Source: Albidovulum inexpectatum (GTDB taxonomy: Bacteria; Pseudomonadota; Alphaproteobacteria; Rhodobacterales; Rhodobacteraceae). Taken from it: a stretch of 64,000 bases of DNA. Below the pieces are notes generated by a model, which worked only from the letters and a program-made list of their open reading frames with translations, ran no database searches and had not been told where the DNA came from. Shown here piece by piece: positions 53,416 through 63,585 of the stretch. The stretch spans positions 32,213 to 96,212 of the forward strand of contig NZ_PRDS01000010.1 of NCBI RefSeq assembly GCF_002927635.1, in the 5' to 3' direction. The translations under genes and the position numbers were made by a program. How positions within the stretch are numbered: the stretch's first letter is position 1; each line of letters begins with the position of its first letter.

Positions 53416-56237
53416 GTTCCGCCTGTCCCGGGCACGTCGCGATCGGGCGGAGTCAGCCGGTCGCGCAACAGGGCCACGGGATGGCGGCGCAGGGTCAGGC
53501 GCATCGCGGCGTAATCCTCGACGATCTCTTCGCCCTCGCTCATCCGGGCAAAGGTGATTGCGGGTTCGGCGATGGCTTCGCCGTCGATGTCGCCGGCGAA
53601 CAATGGCAGCGGGTCGCGGCCCAGCGCGCGGGCGGCCCACAGCGCCTCGCGCCGTGACAGGCCGAGCGACGCGAAGGCGTCGGCTTCGGCCAGAAGGGTC
53701 AGCGCGCGCATGTCGATGCCCGCGCGGCGCCAGACATCCTCGACCGCGCGATAGCCGTTGCCGCGCGCGGCGGCGATCCACTCTCCATCCTCTTGCGACA
53801 GGCCACGGATCTGGCGAAAGCCCAGCCGAAGCGCCAGCGATCCGTCGGGCATCTCTTCCATGCGGTTGTCCCATAGGCTGGCATTGACGCAGATTGGAAG
53901 CACGGTCACGCCATGGGCGCGGGCGTCGCGCACGATCTGGGCGGGGGCGTAAAAGCCCATCGGCTGGGAATTCAGCAGGGCGCAGGCAAAGATGCCCGGA
54001 TGGTGCCGCTTCAGCCAGGCCGAAGCATAGACGAGCAGCGCGAAGCTGGCCGCGTGGCTTTCGGGAAAGCCATAGGAGCCGAAGCCCTCGATCTGGGAAA
54101 AGCAGCGCTGGGCAAAGTCTTCGTCATAGCCATTGGCCTTCATCCCGGCCAGGAACCGGTCGCGGAATTCCGTGACATTGCCGCGCTTCTTGAAGGTGGC
54201 CAGAGCGCGTCGCAGGCGGTCGGCCTCTTCGGGGGTGAAGCCCGCACCGATGATCGCGATCTGCATCGCCTGTTCCTGAAACAGCGGCACACCCAGCGTC
54301 TTGCCCAGCACCGCGCCCAGCGCGTCGGAGGGAAAGCTGACGGCTTCGTGCCCGTTGCGGCGGCGAATGAAGGGGTGAACCATGTCCCCCTGGATGGGGC
54401 CGGGCCGGATGATCGCGACCTGGATGACAAGATCGTAGAAGGTTCTGGGCTTCATCCGGGGCAGGAAGTTCATCTGGGCGCGGCTTTCGACCTGGAAGAC
54501 CCCGATCGAATCGGCGCGCGACAGCATGTCATAGACGGCCGGGTCTTCGGGCGGGATCGTGGCCAGGCTCAGCCGACGGCGGTGGTGGCGTTCGATCAGG
54601 TCGAACGCCTTGCGGATGCAGGTCAGCATGCCCAGTGCCAGAACGTCCACCTTCAGAATGCCCAGCGCATCGATGTCGTCCTTGTCCCAGGGAATGACCG
54701 TACGCCCCTCCATCGTGGCATTCTCGACCGGGGCCAGTTCGTCCAGCCGGTTTTCGGTGATGACAAAGCCGCCGACATGCTGTGACAGATGGCGCGGAAA
54801 GCCCTGGATCTGTTCGATCAGCGACAAGGTCAGAGTCAAACGTCGGTCGGATGGGTCCAGGCCGATCTCGCGCATCCTGTCGGCCGAAACCTCGGCTCCG
54901 CCCCAGCCCCAGATCTGGCTGGACAGGGCGGCGATGGTGTCGGGCGACAGGCCCATCGCGCGGCCCACCTCGCGCACGGCGCGCTTGCCCCGATAATGGA
55001 TGACCGTGGCGCACAGGCCGGCGCGGTGGCGCCCGTATTTTTCATAGATGTGCTGGATCACCTCCTCGCGCCGTTCATGTTCGAAATCGACGTCGATGTC
55101 GGGCGGCTCGTCCCGCGCCTCGGACACGAAGCGTTCGAAGACCATCGTGCCGATCTCGGGGCTGACCGAGGTGATGCCCAGCGCGTAACAGACGACGGAA
55201 TTGGCGGCCGAGCCGCGCCCCTGGCACAGAATGCCCCGATCGCGGGCAAAGGCGACGATGTCGCGCACGGTCAGGAAATAGGGCTCATAGCCCAGCTTGC
55301 GGATCAGGGCCAGTTCGCGGTCGGCCATGGCGCGTACGCGGTCGGGGACGCCGCCGGGATAGCGCCAGTTCAGACCTTCACGCGTCAGGCGTGCCAGCCG
55401 GTCAGGCGGGGATTCGCCCGCGCTGATTTCCGAAGGGTATTCGTGACGCAGCTCGTCCAGACAGAAACTGCATCGCGCGGCGATTTCCGCGCTGCGATGC
55501 ACGGCGGCCTCGTGCCCGGCAAAGATGCGCAACATCTCGGGCTCGCTGCGCATGCGTTGTTCGGCATTGGCCAGCGCGGCCCGGCCCAGCTGGTCGACCC
55601 GCCGCCCAAGGCGGATCGCGGTCAGCACATCGGCCAGCCGCCGCCGTGCCCCGCGATGCATGATCGGGCGGCCCGATGCGACGGTCTTCAGCCCCAGATC
55701 GCGTGCCAGCCGCGCCAGCGCGGAAAAGCGCGCCCCGTCCGCGCCGTCATAGCGGGGCGCCATCATCAGCCACAGGCCGTGATGGCCGAACCGTTCGATC
55801 AGGCGCGTGGCATGGGCCTGCCAGAGAGAACCCGGCGCGCGGGCTTCGGGTGGGTGCAGCAGCATCTCCATCCCTTCGCCCCAGTCCAGAAGATCGCCGA
55901 TATCCAGGTGGCATTCGCCCTTGGGTGCGCGTAGCCGGCCAGTCGAGATCAGGCGGCACAGCCGGCCCCAGGCCGCCCGATCGCGCGGCAGCGCGGTGAC
56001 GGCAAAGCCATCACGCAGGCGGATCGTCGCGGCCGGGATCAGACGCGGCGCGGCGCCGGCGCGCCGGCGGATCTCGCGCGATTCGACATGGGCGCGCACG
56101 ATGCCCGCCACCGAGTTCGCATCGGCGATCGCCAGGGCGGACTGCCCGAATTCGGCCGCCTGCGACATCATCTCTTCGGGATGCGAGGCGCCGGTCAGGA
56201 AGGTGAAGTTCGAAGTGGCGGACAGTTCGACGAACAT
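53400..56237 (-). CDS. dnaE2: Error-prone DNA polymerase DnaE2 (ImuC), C-terminally short
   Basis: A 945-residue C-family polymerase. It starts MFVELSATSNFTFLTGASHPEEM (PHP domain). CQGRGSAANSVVC is near 339 and the catalytic Asp380 and Asp382 in PPDIDVDFEHERREEV; the palm, fingers and HhH regions continue to about residue 900. The usual DnaE2 is about 1,050-1,100 residues, with an OB-fold C-terminus. Here the frame stops after LLRDRLTPPDRDVPG, where that OB domain should begin, directly on the convergent lytic transglycosylase gene. The imuA/imuB partners are not adjacent. A LexA-like box overlaps its promoter. Confidence 0.88.
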   Translation of the reverse strand: MFVELSATSNFTFLTGASHPEEMMSQAAEFGQSALAIADANSVAGIVRAHVESREIRRRAGAAPRLIPAATIRLRDGFAVTALPRDRAAWGRLCRLISTGRLRAPKGECHLDIGDLLDWGEGMEMLLHPPEARAPGSLWQAHATRLIERFGHHGLWLMMAPRYDGADGARFSALARLARDLGLKTVASGRPIMHRGARRRLADVLTAIRLGRRVDQLGRAALANAEQRMRSEPEMLRIFAGHEAAVHRSAEIAARCSFCLDELRHEYPSEISAGESPPDRLARLTREGLNWRYPGGVPDRVRAMADRELALIRKLGYEPYFLTVRDIVAFARDRGILCQGRGSAANSVVCYALGITSVSPEIGTMVFERFVSEARDEPPDIDVDFEHERREEVIQHIYEKYGRHRAGLCATVIHYRGKRAVREVGRAMGLSPDTIAALSSQIWGWGGAEVSADRMREIGLDPSDRRLTLTLSLIEQIQGFPRHLSQHVGGFVITENRLDELAPVENATMEGRTVIPWDKDDIDALGILKVDVLALGMLTCIRKAFDLIERHHRRRLSLATIPPEDPAVYDMLSRADSIGVFQVESRAQMNFLPRMKPRTFYDLVIQVAIIRPGPIQGDMVHPFIRRRNGHEAVSFPSDALGAVLGKTLGVPLFQEQAMQIAIIGAGFTPEEADRLRRALATFKKRGNVTEFRDRFLAGMKANGYDEDFAQRCFSQIEGFGSYGFPESHAASFALLVYASAWLKRHHPGIFACALLNSQPMGFYAPAQIVRDARAHGVTVLPICVNASLWDNRMEEMPDGSLALRLGFRQIRGLSQEDGEWIAAARGNGYRAVEDVWRRAGIDMRALTLLAEADAFASLGLSRREALWAARALGRDPLPLFAGDIDGEAIAEPAITFARMSEGEEIVEDYAAMRLTLRRHPVALLRDRLTPPDRDVPGTGGTHPPA

Positions 56238-56260
56238 GGCGCGATTCCCGGTGAGCCCGC

Positions 56261-56280
56261 ATTATATTCATGTTTTGTTC
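56261..56280 (-). promoter_or_regulatory. Candidate SOS promoter of dnaE2: TATAAT with overlapping LexA-like box
   Basis: On the reverse strand a perfect TATAAT is at 56266-56261, 24 bases before the dnaE2 ATG. A box ATTC-N7-GTTC at 56266-56280 (forward strand) matches the alphaproteobacterial LexA site GTTC-N7-GTTC in seven of eight fixed positions. It is placed to block the promoter. The -35 region is poor. Confidence 0.55.
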
Positions 56281-56313
56281 TTGTTTTGGAGTCCCTTCGG
56301 CCGGCTGCAAATG

Positions 56314-56343
56314 AAAAGGGCCGCCCAGGTCTTTGGGCGGCCC
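56314..56343 (-). terminator. Terminator of gabT
   Basis: A perfect 10-bp stem GGGCCGCCCA (56318-56327) with TGGGCGGCCC (56334-56343) and a 6-base loop. On the reverse strand TTTTCATTTG follows. Confidence 0.85.
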
Positions 56344-56364
56344 CACTGTTTCATCGGACGTGAT

Positions 56365-57636
56365 TTACCCGCGGCGGGCGGCGTGGACCGATTCGGTCAG
56401 CTTCTCCAGCGCCTCGGAGAAGACGGAGTCGGGGATCGTGATCGGCGCAAGGAACCGGATCACGTTGCCGTGAACGCCACAGGTCAGCAGGATCAGGCCG
56501 CGCTTCAGGGCCTCGGCCCGGACCCGGTTGGCGAAATCCGCCGAAGGCGCGCCGTCGAGGTTGAACTCGACCGCGTTCATGAAGCCCGGCCCCCGGATGT
56601 CGACGATCTCGGGAACCTCGTCGCGCAGGCTGGCGAGGTGCTGTTTCAGCCGCGCACCCAGCTGGTTGGCGCGGTCGCAGAGATTTTCCTCCTCGATCAC
56701 GTCCAGGACGGCATGCGCCGCGGCAATGCCCAGGGGATTGCCGCCATAGGTGCCGCCAAGACCGCCCGGAGCAGGCGCATCCATGATCTCGGCCCGGCCG
56801 GTGACGGCGGCCAGGGGGAAGCCGCCTGCAAGGGACTTGGCCATGGTCGTCAGGTCGGGGGCGACGTCGTGATGTTCCATCGCGAACATCCGCCCGGTGC
56901 GGGCAAACCCGGTCTGAACCTCGTCGGCGATCAGCAGGATGCCGTGACGGTCGCAGATTTCGCGCAGGGCCGACATGAACTCGCGCGGGGCCTCGTAGAA
57001 GCCGCCTTCGCCCTGAACCGGTTCCAGGATGATCGCGGCCACGCGGGCCGGATCGACATCTGCCTTGAACAGGTAGTTCAGCGCATCCAGCGATTTCTGC
57101 ACCGTCATGCCGTGCAGCTCGACCGGGAAGGGCACATGGAACACGTCGCCCGGCATGGCGCCAAAGCCCACCTTGTAGGGCACGACCTTGCCGGTCAGTG
57201 CCATGCCCATGAAGGTACGCCCGTGAAAGCCCCCGGTGAATGCCACGACCGCCTGCCGGCCTGTCGCCGCGCGCGCGATCTTAACCGCGTTCTCGACGGC
57301 CTCGGCGCCGGTGGTGACGAAGATGGTCTTTTTCGCGCCCTTGCCCGGAACGATGGCGTTCAGTCGTTCGGCCAGATGTACATAGTTTTCATAGGGCACG
57401 ACCTGGTGGCAGGTATGGGTGAAACGGTCCAGCTGCGCCTTGACCGCCGCCATGACCCGCGGGTGGCGGTGGCCGGTATTCAGCACTGCGATTCCGCCGG
57501 CAAAGTCGATATAGCGGTTGCCTTCGGCATCCCACAGTTCCGCGTTTTCCGCCCGATCCGCATAGATCTGCGTCATCACGCCGACACCGCGTGACAGGGC
57601 GGCCTGCCTGCGGGCTTCGATCTGATCGTTCTTCAT
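56365..57636 (-). CDS. gabT: 4-aminobutyrate-2-oxoglutarate transaminase
   Basis: A 423-residue class III aminotransferase. The PLP lysine is Lys267 in TMAKSLAGGFPLAAV, with IADEVQTGFARTGRMFA (Asp238) before it and TTGAEAVENAVKIARAATGRQAVV for cofactor phosphate. The length and NPLGIAAAHAVLDVIEEENLCDRA pattern fit GabT; 5-aminovalerate activity is possible. ATG 57636 follows AGGAGATCACC. No gabD or gabR lies next to it, and it is the only gene before its terminator. Confidence 0.9.
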   Translation of the reverse strand: MKNDQIEARRQAALSRGVGVMTQIYADRAENAELWDAEGNRYIDFAGGIAVLNTGHRHPRVMAAVKAQLDRFTHTCHQVVPYENYVHLAERLNAIVPGKGAKKTIFVTTGAEAVENAVKIARAATGRQAVVAFTGGFHGRTFMGMALTGKVVPYKVGFGAMPGDVFHVPFPVELHGMTVQKSLDALNYLFKADVDPARVAAIILEPVQGEGGFYEAPREFMSALREICDRHGILLIADEVQTGFARTGRMFAMEHHDVAPDLTTMAKSLAGGFPLAAVTGRAEIMDAPAPGGLGGTYGGNPLGIAAAHAVLDVIEEENLCDRANQLGARLKQHLASLRDEVPEIVDIRGPGFMNAVEFNLDGAPSADFANRVRAEALKRGLILLTCGVHGNVIRFLAPITIPDSVFSEALEKLTESVHAARRG

Positions 57637-58032
57637 GGTGATCTCCTGAGCCGATTGGGATTGGGATAGCTGCACACCCGAATTTGATCAAGTTTCTTCG
57701 TCTTTGGCCTGGCGAGCCCATGCATCTGCATCAAGCCGCCCAGAGATCCGGCCGGAATCGGCGATATTGGGCCGATGCGACGCCGCCGGCAGGAATGCTT
57801 CGCAGTTGGGGGAAGAATCGCGTCACATTGGGATCACGCGTTCGCCCGTGCAAGGGTCAGGGCGACGGCGCGGATTTGGCGGCAAACGGGATTTCGGAAT
57901 TTTCGGGCCGCTCAGCGAACAGGACTTGGGACCCCGGTCATCACTCACGGATGCCATCGACCATGGCATGCGCCACCGGGACAGGACATCGACCGGAGCC
58001 TGGCTTCGGTCGATGCCTTCTTGCGTTGGAGT
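57637..58032. other. Intergenic region between gabT and pyrF
   Basis: About 400 bases with no convincing gene. It holds the gabT promoter and the pyrF 3' side. An inverted repeat CATCGACCG-N11-CGGTCGATG lies at 57987-58015 just after the pyrF stop, but it has no T-run, so its terminator role is uncertain. Confidence 0.45.
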
Positions 58033-58743
58033 TCACGCGCGTTCGGCTTGCGCCAGTTCGCGCAGCACGGCCTCGGCCGCTGCAGCGGGATCCTTGGCGG
58101 CCCAGATCGGGCGCCCCACAACGATATGGTCGGCACCCGCCGTGATCGCATCGCGCGGCGTCGCGATGCGCTTCTGATCGCCAAGAGCACTGCCCGAGGG
58201 GCGGATACCGGGGGTCACGATCAGCTTTCCCCTGGCCGAGGGCAGGGCGCGGATCTGCGCGGCTTCCTGCGCCGAGGCAATGACCCCGTCGGCGCCGGCC
58301 AGAAAGGCGCGTTCAGCGCGTTCGGTCACGATATCCGAAACCGCACCCGACCGGATCATCGCAGCGTCCAGATCGGCGCGGTCAAGCGACGTCAGGATGG
58401 TGACTGCAAGGATCTTCAGCTCCTTGCCCGCAGCCCCCTCCTTGGCCGCGCGCACCACATGCGGGTCGCCGTGGACGGTAAGGAAATCCAGATCGAACTG
58501 GGCAAGGCCACGCACGGCGTTTTCCACCGTCGCGCCGATATCGAACAGCTTCATGTCCAGGAAGATGCGCTTGCCGCGGTCGTGCTTCAGCTCGCTGGCA
58601 AGGGCGAGGCCGCCGCCGGTCAGCATTCCCAGGCCTATCTTGTAGAAGCTGACCCGGTCGCCCAGGCGATCGGCAAGCTCAAGCCCCGCAACAGCGTTCG
58701 GCACGTCAAGCGCGACAATCAGGCGGTCATCTGCTGGTATCAT
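58033..58743 (-). CDS. pyrF: Orotidine 5'-phosphate decarboxylase
   Basis: A 236-residue TIM-barrel enzyme. The catalytic motif is FLDMKLFDIGATVENAV, with FYKIGLGMLTGGG before it and the phosphate-binding VTPGIRPSGSALGDQKR and GADHIVVGRPIW near the end. It makes UMP. It is preceded on the same strand by a small frame at 58900-59055. Confidence 0.95.
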   Translation of the reverse strand: MIPADDRLIVALDVPNAVAGLELADRLGDRVSFYKIGLGMLTGGGLALASELKHDRGKRIFLDMKLFDIGATVENAVRGLAQFDLDFLTVHGDPHVVRAAKEGAAGKELKILAVTILTSLDRADLDAAMIRSGAVSDIVTERAERAFLAGADGVIASAQEAAQIRALPSARGKLIVTPGIRPSGSALGDQKRIATPRDAITAGADHIVVGRPIWAAKDPAAAAEAVLRELAQAERA

Positions 58744-58899
58744 GGCATCTTCCCTTCCGGCACTGGGGGGGGCATGGCGGCGGGCCCCGAAACGGTTGGC
58801 CCGTCATGGGGCGATGGACCGGGCCTGTCAAGAAACCGCGCTTGCCGAAGCCTTGGCGCGGCCGACGCATCGGCCGCCGGTTGGGAAACAAGGGTCAGG

Positions 58900-59055
58900 T
58901 CAGGTGCGCATGCCGGGCGCGCTGAAAGGGCTGGGCAGCCGGCGAGAGGGCACGCGGCTTGTACCCGAAAGGGCAATGAGCTGAGGCGGCACGGCGATGG
59001 TGGAAGCGACGCGGTCAAGAACGAGGTTGTAGATCACCAAAAGAAGGCGGGTCAT
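58900..59055 (-). CDS. Small conserved-looking protein, 51 aa, upstream of pyrF (hypothetical)
   Basis: A 51-codon frame from ATG 59055 to TGA 58900. AGGGGA lies 5 bases before the ATG, a strong ribosome site. Its third codon positions are mostly G or C. The N-terminal half is hydrophobic (TRLLLVIYNLVLDRVAST), possibly a membrane or amphipathic helix, and the C-terminal half is basic and Pro/Ser-rich. It sits between clpB (divergent) and pyrF (same strand, 156 bases on), so it may share a transcript with pyrF. Function unknown. Confidence 0.55.
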   Translation of the reverse strand: MTRLLLVIYNLVLDRVASTIAVPPQLIALSGTSRVPSRRLPSPFSAPGMRT

Positions 59056-59228
59056 CGAAATCCCCTGTGCTGGTTACAGCCCCATATGGCCGGAAGAACC
59101 TTTCGATTTCGTTGCTTTTGATCCTTGAAATGGGAAAACGCCGTTTCCAATTCAGGGACGAGACCCGGGCGGATGCCGCGCCTTGATGGGCGGCCGGGAA
59201 CCGGGGGCTTGCGAAAGGAGAATTGCCG

Positions 59229-61844
59229 ATGAACATCGAGAAGTTCACGGAACGGTCGCGTGGTTTCCTTCAGGCCGCGCAGACGATCGCGATGCGGGAG
59301 GGTCACCAGAGAGTCCTGCCCGAGCATCTTCTGAAGGCCTTGATGGATGACGATCAGGGGCTGGCCTCGAACCTGATCAAGCGTGCCGGCGGTGAGCCGT
59401 CGCGCGTGGTCGAGGCGCTGGAGCAGCAGATCGCCAAGCTGCCCCGGGTTTCGGGCGGCGATGGGCAGGTCTATATCGACCCGTCGCTTGTACGGGTTCT
59501 GGACGAGGCCGAGAGGATCGCCACCAAGGCGGGCGATTCCTTCGTTCCGGTCGAACGCATCCTGATGGCGCTGGCCATGGTCAACACGCGCGCCAAGGAT
59601 GCGCTGGATGCGGGCGCGGTCAACGCGCAGAATCTGAACGCCGCGATCAACGAGATCCGCAAGGGCCGCACGGCCGACAGTGCCAATGCCGAAGAAGGCT
59701 ATGAGGCGCTGAAGAAATATGCCCGCGACCTGACCAAGGCCGCCGAAGAGGGCAAGATCGACCCGATCATCGGGCGCGATGACGAAATCCGCCGAACGAT
59801 GCAGGTGCTGAGCCGGCGGACAAAGAACAACCCCGTCCTGATCGGCGATCCGGGCGTCGGCAAGACCGCGATCGTCGAAGGGCTGGCGCTGCGCATCGTC
59901 AATGGCGACGTGCCCGAATCCTTGCGCAACAAGCGTCTGATGGCGCTGGACATGGGGGCATTGATCGCGGGCGCGAAATATCGCGGCGAGTTCGAGGAGC
60001 GCCTGAAGGCCGTGATCAAGGAGATCGAGGCCGCCGCGGGGGAGATCATCCTGTTCATCGACGAGATGCACACCCTTGTCGGGGCGGGCAAGTCCGACGG
60101 TGCAATGGATGCGGCGAACCTCATCAAACCCGCGCTGGCGCGGGGTGAGCTGCACTGCATCGGTGCGACGACGCTCGACGAATACCGCAAATATGTCGAA
60201 AAGGACGCCGCGCTGGCCCGCCGGTTCCAGCCGGTCTATGTCGACGAACCTTCGGTCGAGGACACGATCAGCATCCTGCGCGGCATCCGCGAGAAATACG
60301 AGCTTCACCACGGGGTGAAGATCTCGGATTCGGCGCTGGTCGCGGCCGCGCAGCTGTCGCACCGATATATCACCGACCGGTTCCTGCCCGACAAGGCGAT
60401 CGACCTTGTGGACGAGGCGGCCTCGCGTCTGCGGATGGAGGTGGACAGCAAGCCCGAAGAGCTGGACGCGCTGGACCGCGAAATCCTGCAAAAGCAGATC
60501 GAGGCCGAAGCCCTGCGGCGTGAGGACGACGCGGCATCGCGTGATCGGCTTGAGAAGCTGGAGAAAGAGCTTGCCGAGCTGCAGGAGAAATCGGCCGAGA
60601 TGACGGCGAAGTGGCAGGCCGAGCGCGACAAGCTGCAGAAGGCGCGCGATCTCAAGGAGCAGCTGGACCGCGCCCGCATCGAACTGGAGCACGCCAAGCG
60701 CGAGGGCAACCTGGCCCGCGCCGGCGAGCTCAGCTATGGCGTGATTCCGCAGCTGGAGCGTCAGCTGGCCGAGGCCGAATCCAGCCAGGGCGAGCTCATG
60801 GTCGAGGAGGCCGTGCGGCCCGAGCAGATCGCCGAGGTCGTCGAGCGCTGGACCGGCATTCCGACCTCGAAGCTGCTGGAAGGCGAGCGCGACAAGCTGC
60901 TGCGCATGGAAGAGGAGCTTTCCAAGCGGGTCGTCGGCCAGCGCGAGGCCGTCGAGGCCGTATCGCGCGCGGTTCGCCGTGCCCGCGCCGGGCTGCAGGA
61001 CGAAAAGCGTCCGCTTGGCTCGTTCCTGTTCCTTGGCCCCACCGGCGTCGGCAAGACCGAGCTGACCAAGGCGCTGGCCGAGTATCTCTTTGATGACGAA
61101 CATGCGATGGTGCGCATCGACATGTCCGAGTTCATGGAGAAGCATTCGGTCGCGCGTCTGATCGGTGCTCCGCCGGGCTATGTGGGCTATGAGGAAGGTG
61201 GCGTCCTGACAGAGGCAGTCCGGCGCCGGCCCTATCAGGTGATCCTGTTCGACGAGGTCGAAAAGGCCCACCCGGATGTCTTCAACCTGCTGTTGCAGGT
61301 GCTGGATGACGGCGTTCTGACGGACGGGCAGGGCCATCGGGTCGACTTCCGCCAGACGCTGATCATCCTGACCTCGAACCTCGGTAGCCAGGCGTTGAGC
61401 CAATTGCCCGAAGGTGGTGACATCGCGCAGGCGCGGCGCGACGTGATGGATGCGGTGCGCGCCCATTTCCGGCCGGAATTCCTCAACCGGCTGGATGACA
61501 TGATCATCTTCCACCGGCTGACGCGGAAGGACATGGACGGCATCGTCGAGATCCAGCTGCGTCGCCTGCAGGATCGTCTTGCCGCGCGCAAGATCACGCT
61601 GGAGGTGGACGAAGCCGCCCGCCGCTGGCTGGCCGAGGAAGGCTACGATCCGGTCTTTGGCGCGCGGCCTCTGAAGCGCGTGATCCAGCGCCACCTGCAG
61701 GACCCGCTGGCCGAGATGCTTCTGGCCGGCGAGATCCACGATGGCGACACGGTTCCGGTGACGGCAGGCGGCGACGGGCTGATCATCGGCGATCGGCTTT
61801 CGCCATCGTCCCGGCCCAGGCCAGAGGATGTCGTCGTCCACTAG
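59229..61844 (+). CDS. clpB: ATP-dependent disaggregase ClpB
   Basis: An 871-residue Hsp100 chaperone. The N-terminal Clp domain begins [18 protein letters not shown]. Two AAA modules carry Walker A GDPGVGKT (first) and GPTGVGKT (second), with a coiled-coil middle domain between them (about 410-530). It reactivates aggregated proteins with DnaK. The ATG at 59229 has AAAGGAG upstream. No sigma32-type promoter stood out. A strong terminator follows. Confidence 0.97.
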   Translation: MNIEKFTERSRGFLQAAQTIAMREGHQRVLPEHLLKALMDDDQGLASNLIKRAGGEPSRVVEALEQQIAKLPRVSGGDGQVYIDPSLVRVLDEAERIATKAGDSFVPVERILMALAMVNTRAKDALDAGAVNAQNLNAAINEIRKGRTADSANAEEGYEALKKYARDLTKAAEEGKIDPIIGRDDEIRRTMQVLSRRTKNNPVLIGDPGVGKTAIVEGLALRIVNGDVPESLRNKRLMALDMGALIAGAKYRGEFEERLKAVIKEIEAAAGEIILFIDEMHTLVGAGKSDGAMDAANLIKPALARGELHCIGATTLDEYRKYVEKDAALARRFQPVYVDEPSVEDTISILRGIREKYELHHGVKISDSALVAAAQLSHRYITDRFLPDKAIDLVDEAASRLRMEVDSKPEELDALDREILQKQIEAEALRREDDAASRDRLEKLEKELAELQEKSAEMTAKWQAERDKLQKARDLKEQLDRARIELEHAKREGNLARAGELSYGVIPQLERQLAEAESSQGELMVEEAVRPEQIAEVVERWTGIPTSKLLEGERDKLLRMEEELSKRVVGQREAVEAVSRAVRRARAGLQDEKRPLGSFLFLGPTGVGKTELTKALAEYLFDDEHAMVRIDMSEFMEKHSVARLIGAPPGYVGYEEGGVLTEAVRRRPYQVILFDEVEKAHPDVFNLLLQVLDDGVLTDGQGHRVDFRQTLIILTSNLGSQALSQLPEGGDIAQARRDVMDAVRAHFRPEFLNRLDDMIIFHRLTRKDMDGIVEIQLRRLQDRLAARKITLEVDEAARRWLAEEGYDPVFGARPLKRVIQRHLQDPLAEMLLAGEIHDGDTVPVTAGGDGLIIGDRLSPSSRPRPEDVVVH

Positions 61845-61870
61845 TCATCCCGTCACTTGCGTGACGAAGC

Positions 61871-61901
61871 GGGCCGCCCCGGGACAGGGGCGGCCCTTTT
61901 T
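61871..61901 (+). terminator. Terminator of clpB
   Basis: A perfect 10-bp stem GGGCCGCCCC (61871-61880) with GGGGCGGCCC (61887-61896), a 6-base loop, and TTTTTG. Confidence 0.92.
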
Positions 61902-61994
61902 GTTTCATGCACAAACATAGTCGTGACAGACGGTGATTTGGCCTTCGCGCGCGAGCACCCTAATCTGGGCCCCAGAGATGTTGGGAGAGTGCAG

Positions 61995-62927
61995 ATGCCA
62001 GGACGTTTCAAACCCGATCTTCGGTGGTCCGACGTGACGCCAAGGTCGATGTTCCTCAATCGCCGACAGATTCTTGCGGGCCTGGGCGCCGCGGGTCTGG
62101 GTGCCGGGCTGGGCCAGCCGGCGGCGGCACGGCTTCAGGCGCGGCCTTCGCGGTACTCGACCGACGAGGCGCCAAACAGCTTCGAGGATATCACCAGCTA
62201 CAACAACTTCTATGAATTTGGCCTGGACAAGTCCGACCCGGCCGCCAATGCCCATCGGCTGACGGTGAACCCGTGGTCTGTGCGAATCGATGGGCTTGTG
62301 GAGCGCCCGGGGACATATGATTTGTCCGATCTCACCCGTGGCGTCGCGCTGGAAGAGCGGATCTACCGCTTTCGTTGTGTCGAGGCGTGGGCGATGGTCG
62401 TCCCGTGGATCGGGTTCGAGCTTGGAGCCTTGCTGAACCGCGTGGGGGTCAAGCCCGGTGCAAGGTTTGTGGCGTTCGAAACACTTGTGCGCCCTGACGA
62501 AATGCCGGGGCAGCGCAGGCCCGTGCTGGACTGGCCCTATCGCGAGGGGCTTCGGCTGGATGAGGCGATGCATCCGCTGACGATTCTTGCAACCGGCCTG
62601 TACGGAGAAGAGTTGCCAAAGCAGAACGGTGCGCCGATCCGCCTGGTGGTCCCGTGGAAATACGGCTTCAAGTCGATCAAGTCGATCGTCCGCATAAGCC
62701 TGACGGATCGTATGCCAAAGACCACCTGGAACATGCAGAACCCCCGCGAATACGGGTTCTATGCAAACGTCAATCCCAACGTGGATCATCCCCGCTGGAG
62801 CCAGGCGACCGAGCGTCGTATCGGCGCGGGTCTGTTTGCAGGCCGTCAGAAGACGCAGATGTTCAACGGCTATGGCGAATACGTTGCGGGGCTCTATGCT
62901 GGTCAGGATCTGCGTGTGGATTTCTGA
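61995..62927 (+). CDS. msrP: Protein-methionine-sulfoxide reductase catalytic subunit MsrP
   Basis: A 310-residue periplasmic molybdoenzyme. The Tat signal has Arg23-Arg24 in [10 protein letters not shown] with a hydrophobic stretch. The Mo-ligand cysteine is Cys128 in [15 protein letters not shown], and the later [16 protein letters not shown] and [25 protein letters not shown] are typical. It repairs oxidised methionines in periplasmic proteins with MsrQ. ATG 61995 has GGGAGAG upstream. Confidence 0.94.
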   Translation: MPGRFKPDLRWSDVTPRSMFLNRRQILAGLGAAGLGAGLGQPAAARLQARPSRYSTDEAPNSFEDITSYNNFYEFGLDKSDPAANAHRLTVNPWSVRIDGLVERPGTYDLSDLTRGVALEERIYRFRCVEAWAMVVPWIGFELGALLNRVGVKPGARFVAFETLVRPDEMPGQRRPVLDWPYREGLRLDEAMHPLTILATGLYGEELPKQNGAPIRLVVPWKYGFKSIKSIVRISLTDRMPKTTWNMQNPREYGFYANVNPNVDHPRWSQATERRIGAGLFAGRQKTQMFNGYGEYVAGLYAGQDLRVDF

Positions 62928-62931
62928 GCCG

Positions 62932-63585
62932 ATGAGCAGGCTGATGCTGGCAGGCGGCGCCAATCTGGTGGACAGGGTCAATGCATTGGCCAGGTCGGTA
63001 CCAACCTGGCCGATCTATCTGGCCGGATTGATCTATCCGGCCTTGCTGTTCTGGCAGGCGATCACGGGCGCCCTGGGGGCCGATCCGGTCAAGGCCATGG
63101 AGCACGCGCTTGGCATATGGGCCTTGCGGCTGATCGTTCTGGGCCTTGCGATAACGCCCGCGCGGCGCTTGTTGCGATTGAACCTGATGAAATTTCGCCG
63201 GGCAATCGGACTTGTCGCGTTCTGGTTCGTTTGCTTGCACTTTCTGACCTGGGCGGTTCTGGACATGGGGCTGCTTTGGGGGCAGATCGCAGCCGATATC
63301 GCCAAACGCCCATATGTCACAGCGGGCATTGTCGGTTTGCTTGCACTGATTCCCCTGGCCGCGACCAGCACCGATTCCGCGATTCGCCGCATGGGTCCCG
63401 TGCGGTGGCGCAGGTTGCACCGCCTGGTGCATGTCGCAGCGCTTGCCGGGGCGATTCACTATGTGTGGCTGGTGAAGGCCTGGCCGGTGGAGCCGTTCAT
63501 CTATCTGGGGCTGATTCTGGCTTTCCAGGCAATTCGCCTGCGGCATTTCTTGCGCATCGGATGGCAGGCTGGGTCCGCGGGTTGA
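62932..63585 (+). CDS. msrQ: Heme-binding membrane subunit MsrQ
   Basis: A 217-residue ferric-reductase-like membrane protein with about six hydrophobic helices. Heme-ligating histidines are in LHFLTW, WRRLHRLVHVAALAGAIHYVW, and near the C-terminus. It passes electrons from the quinone pool or flavin to MsrP. It starts 4 bases after the msrP stop, so the two form one operon. Longer frames upstream overlap msrP and are not needed. Confidence 0.92.
   Translation: MSRLMLAGGANLVDRVNALARSVPTWPIYLAGLIYPALLFWQAITGALGADPVKAMEHALGIWALRLIVLGLAITPARRLLRLNLMKFRRAIGLVAFWFVCLHFLTWAVLDMGLLWGQIAADIAKRPYVTAGIVGLLALIPLAATSTDSAIRRMGPVRWRRLHRLVHVAALAGAIHYVWLVKAWPVEPFIYLGLILAFQAIRLRHFLRIGWQAGSAG

Noticed and set aside
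50062..53874. A very long open frame antisense to rnr and the lytic transglycosylase
   Set aside because: It has no domain signature and covers two well-identified genes on the other strand. Such frames arise from high G/C at third positions.
53400..53900. Frameshift as the cause of the short DnaE2
   Set aside because: No OB-fold-like continuation is visible in other reverse frames below 53400; that DNA encodes the transglycosylase end.
57987..58015. Inverted repeat after pyrF considered as a terminator
   Set aside because: No T-run follows on the reverse strand, so the role stays open; mentioned only in the intergenic entry.
59052..61841. Long antisense frame opposite clpB
   Set aside because: It mirrors the ClpB codons and ends at its edges. 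No family features.
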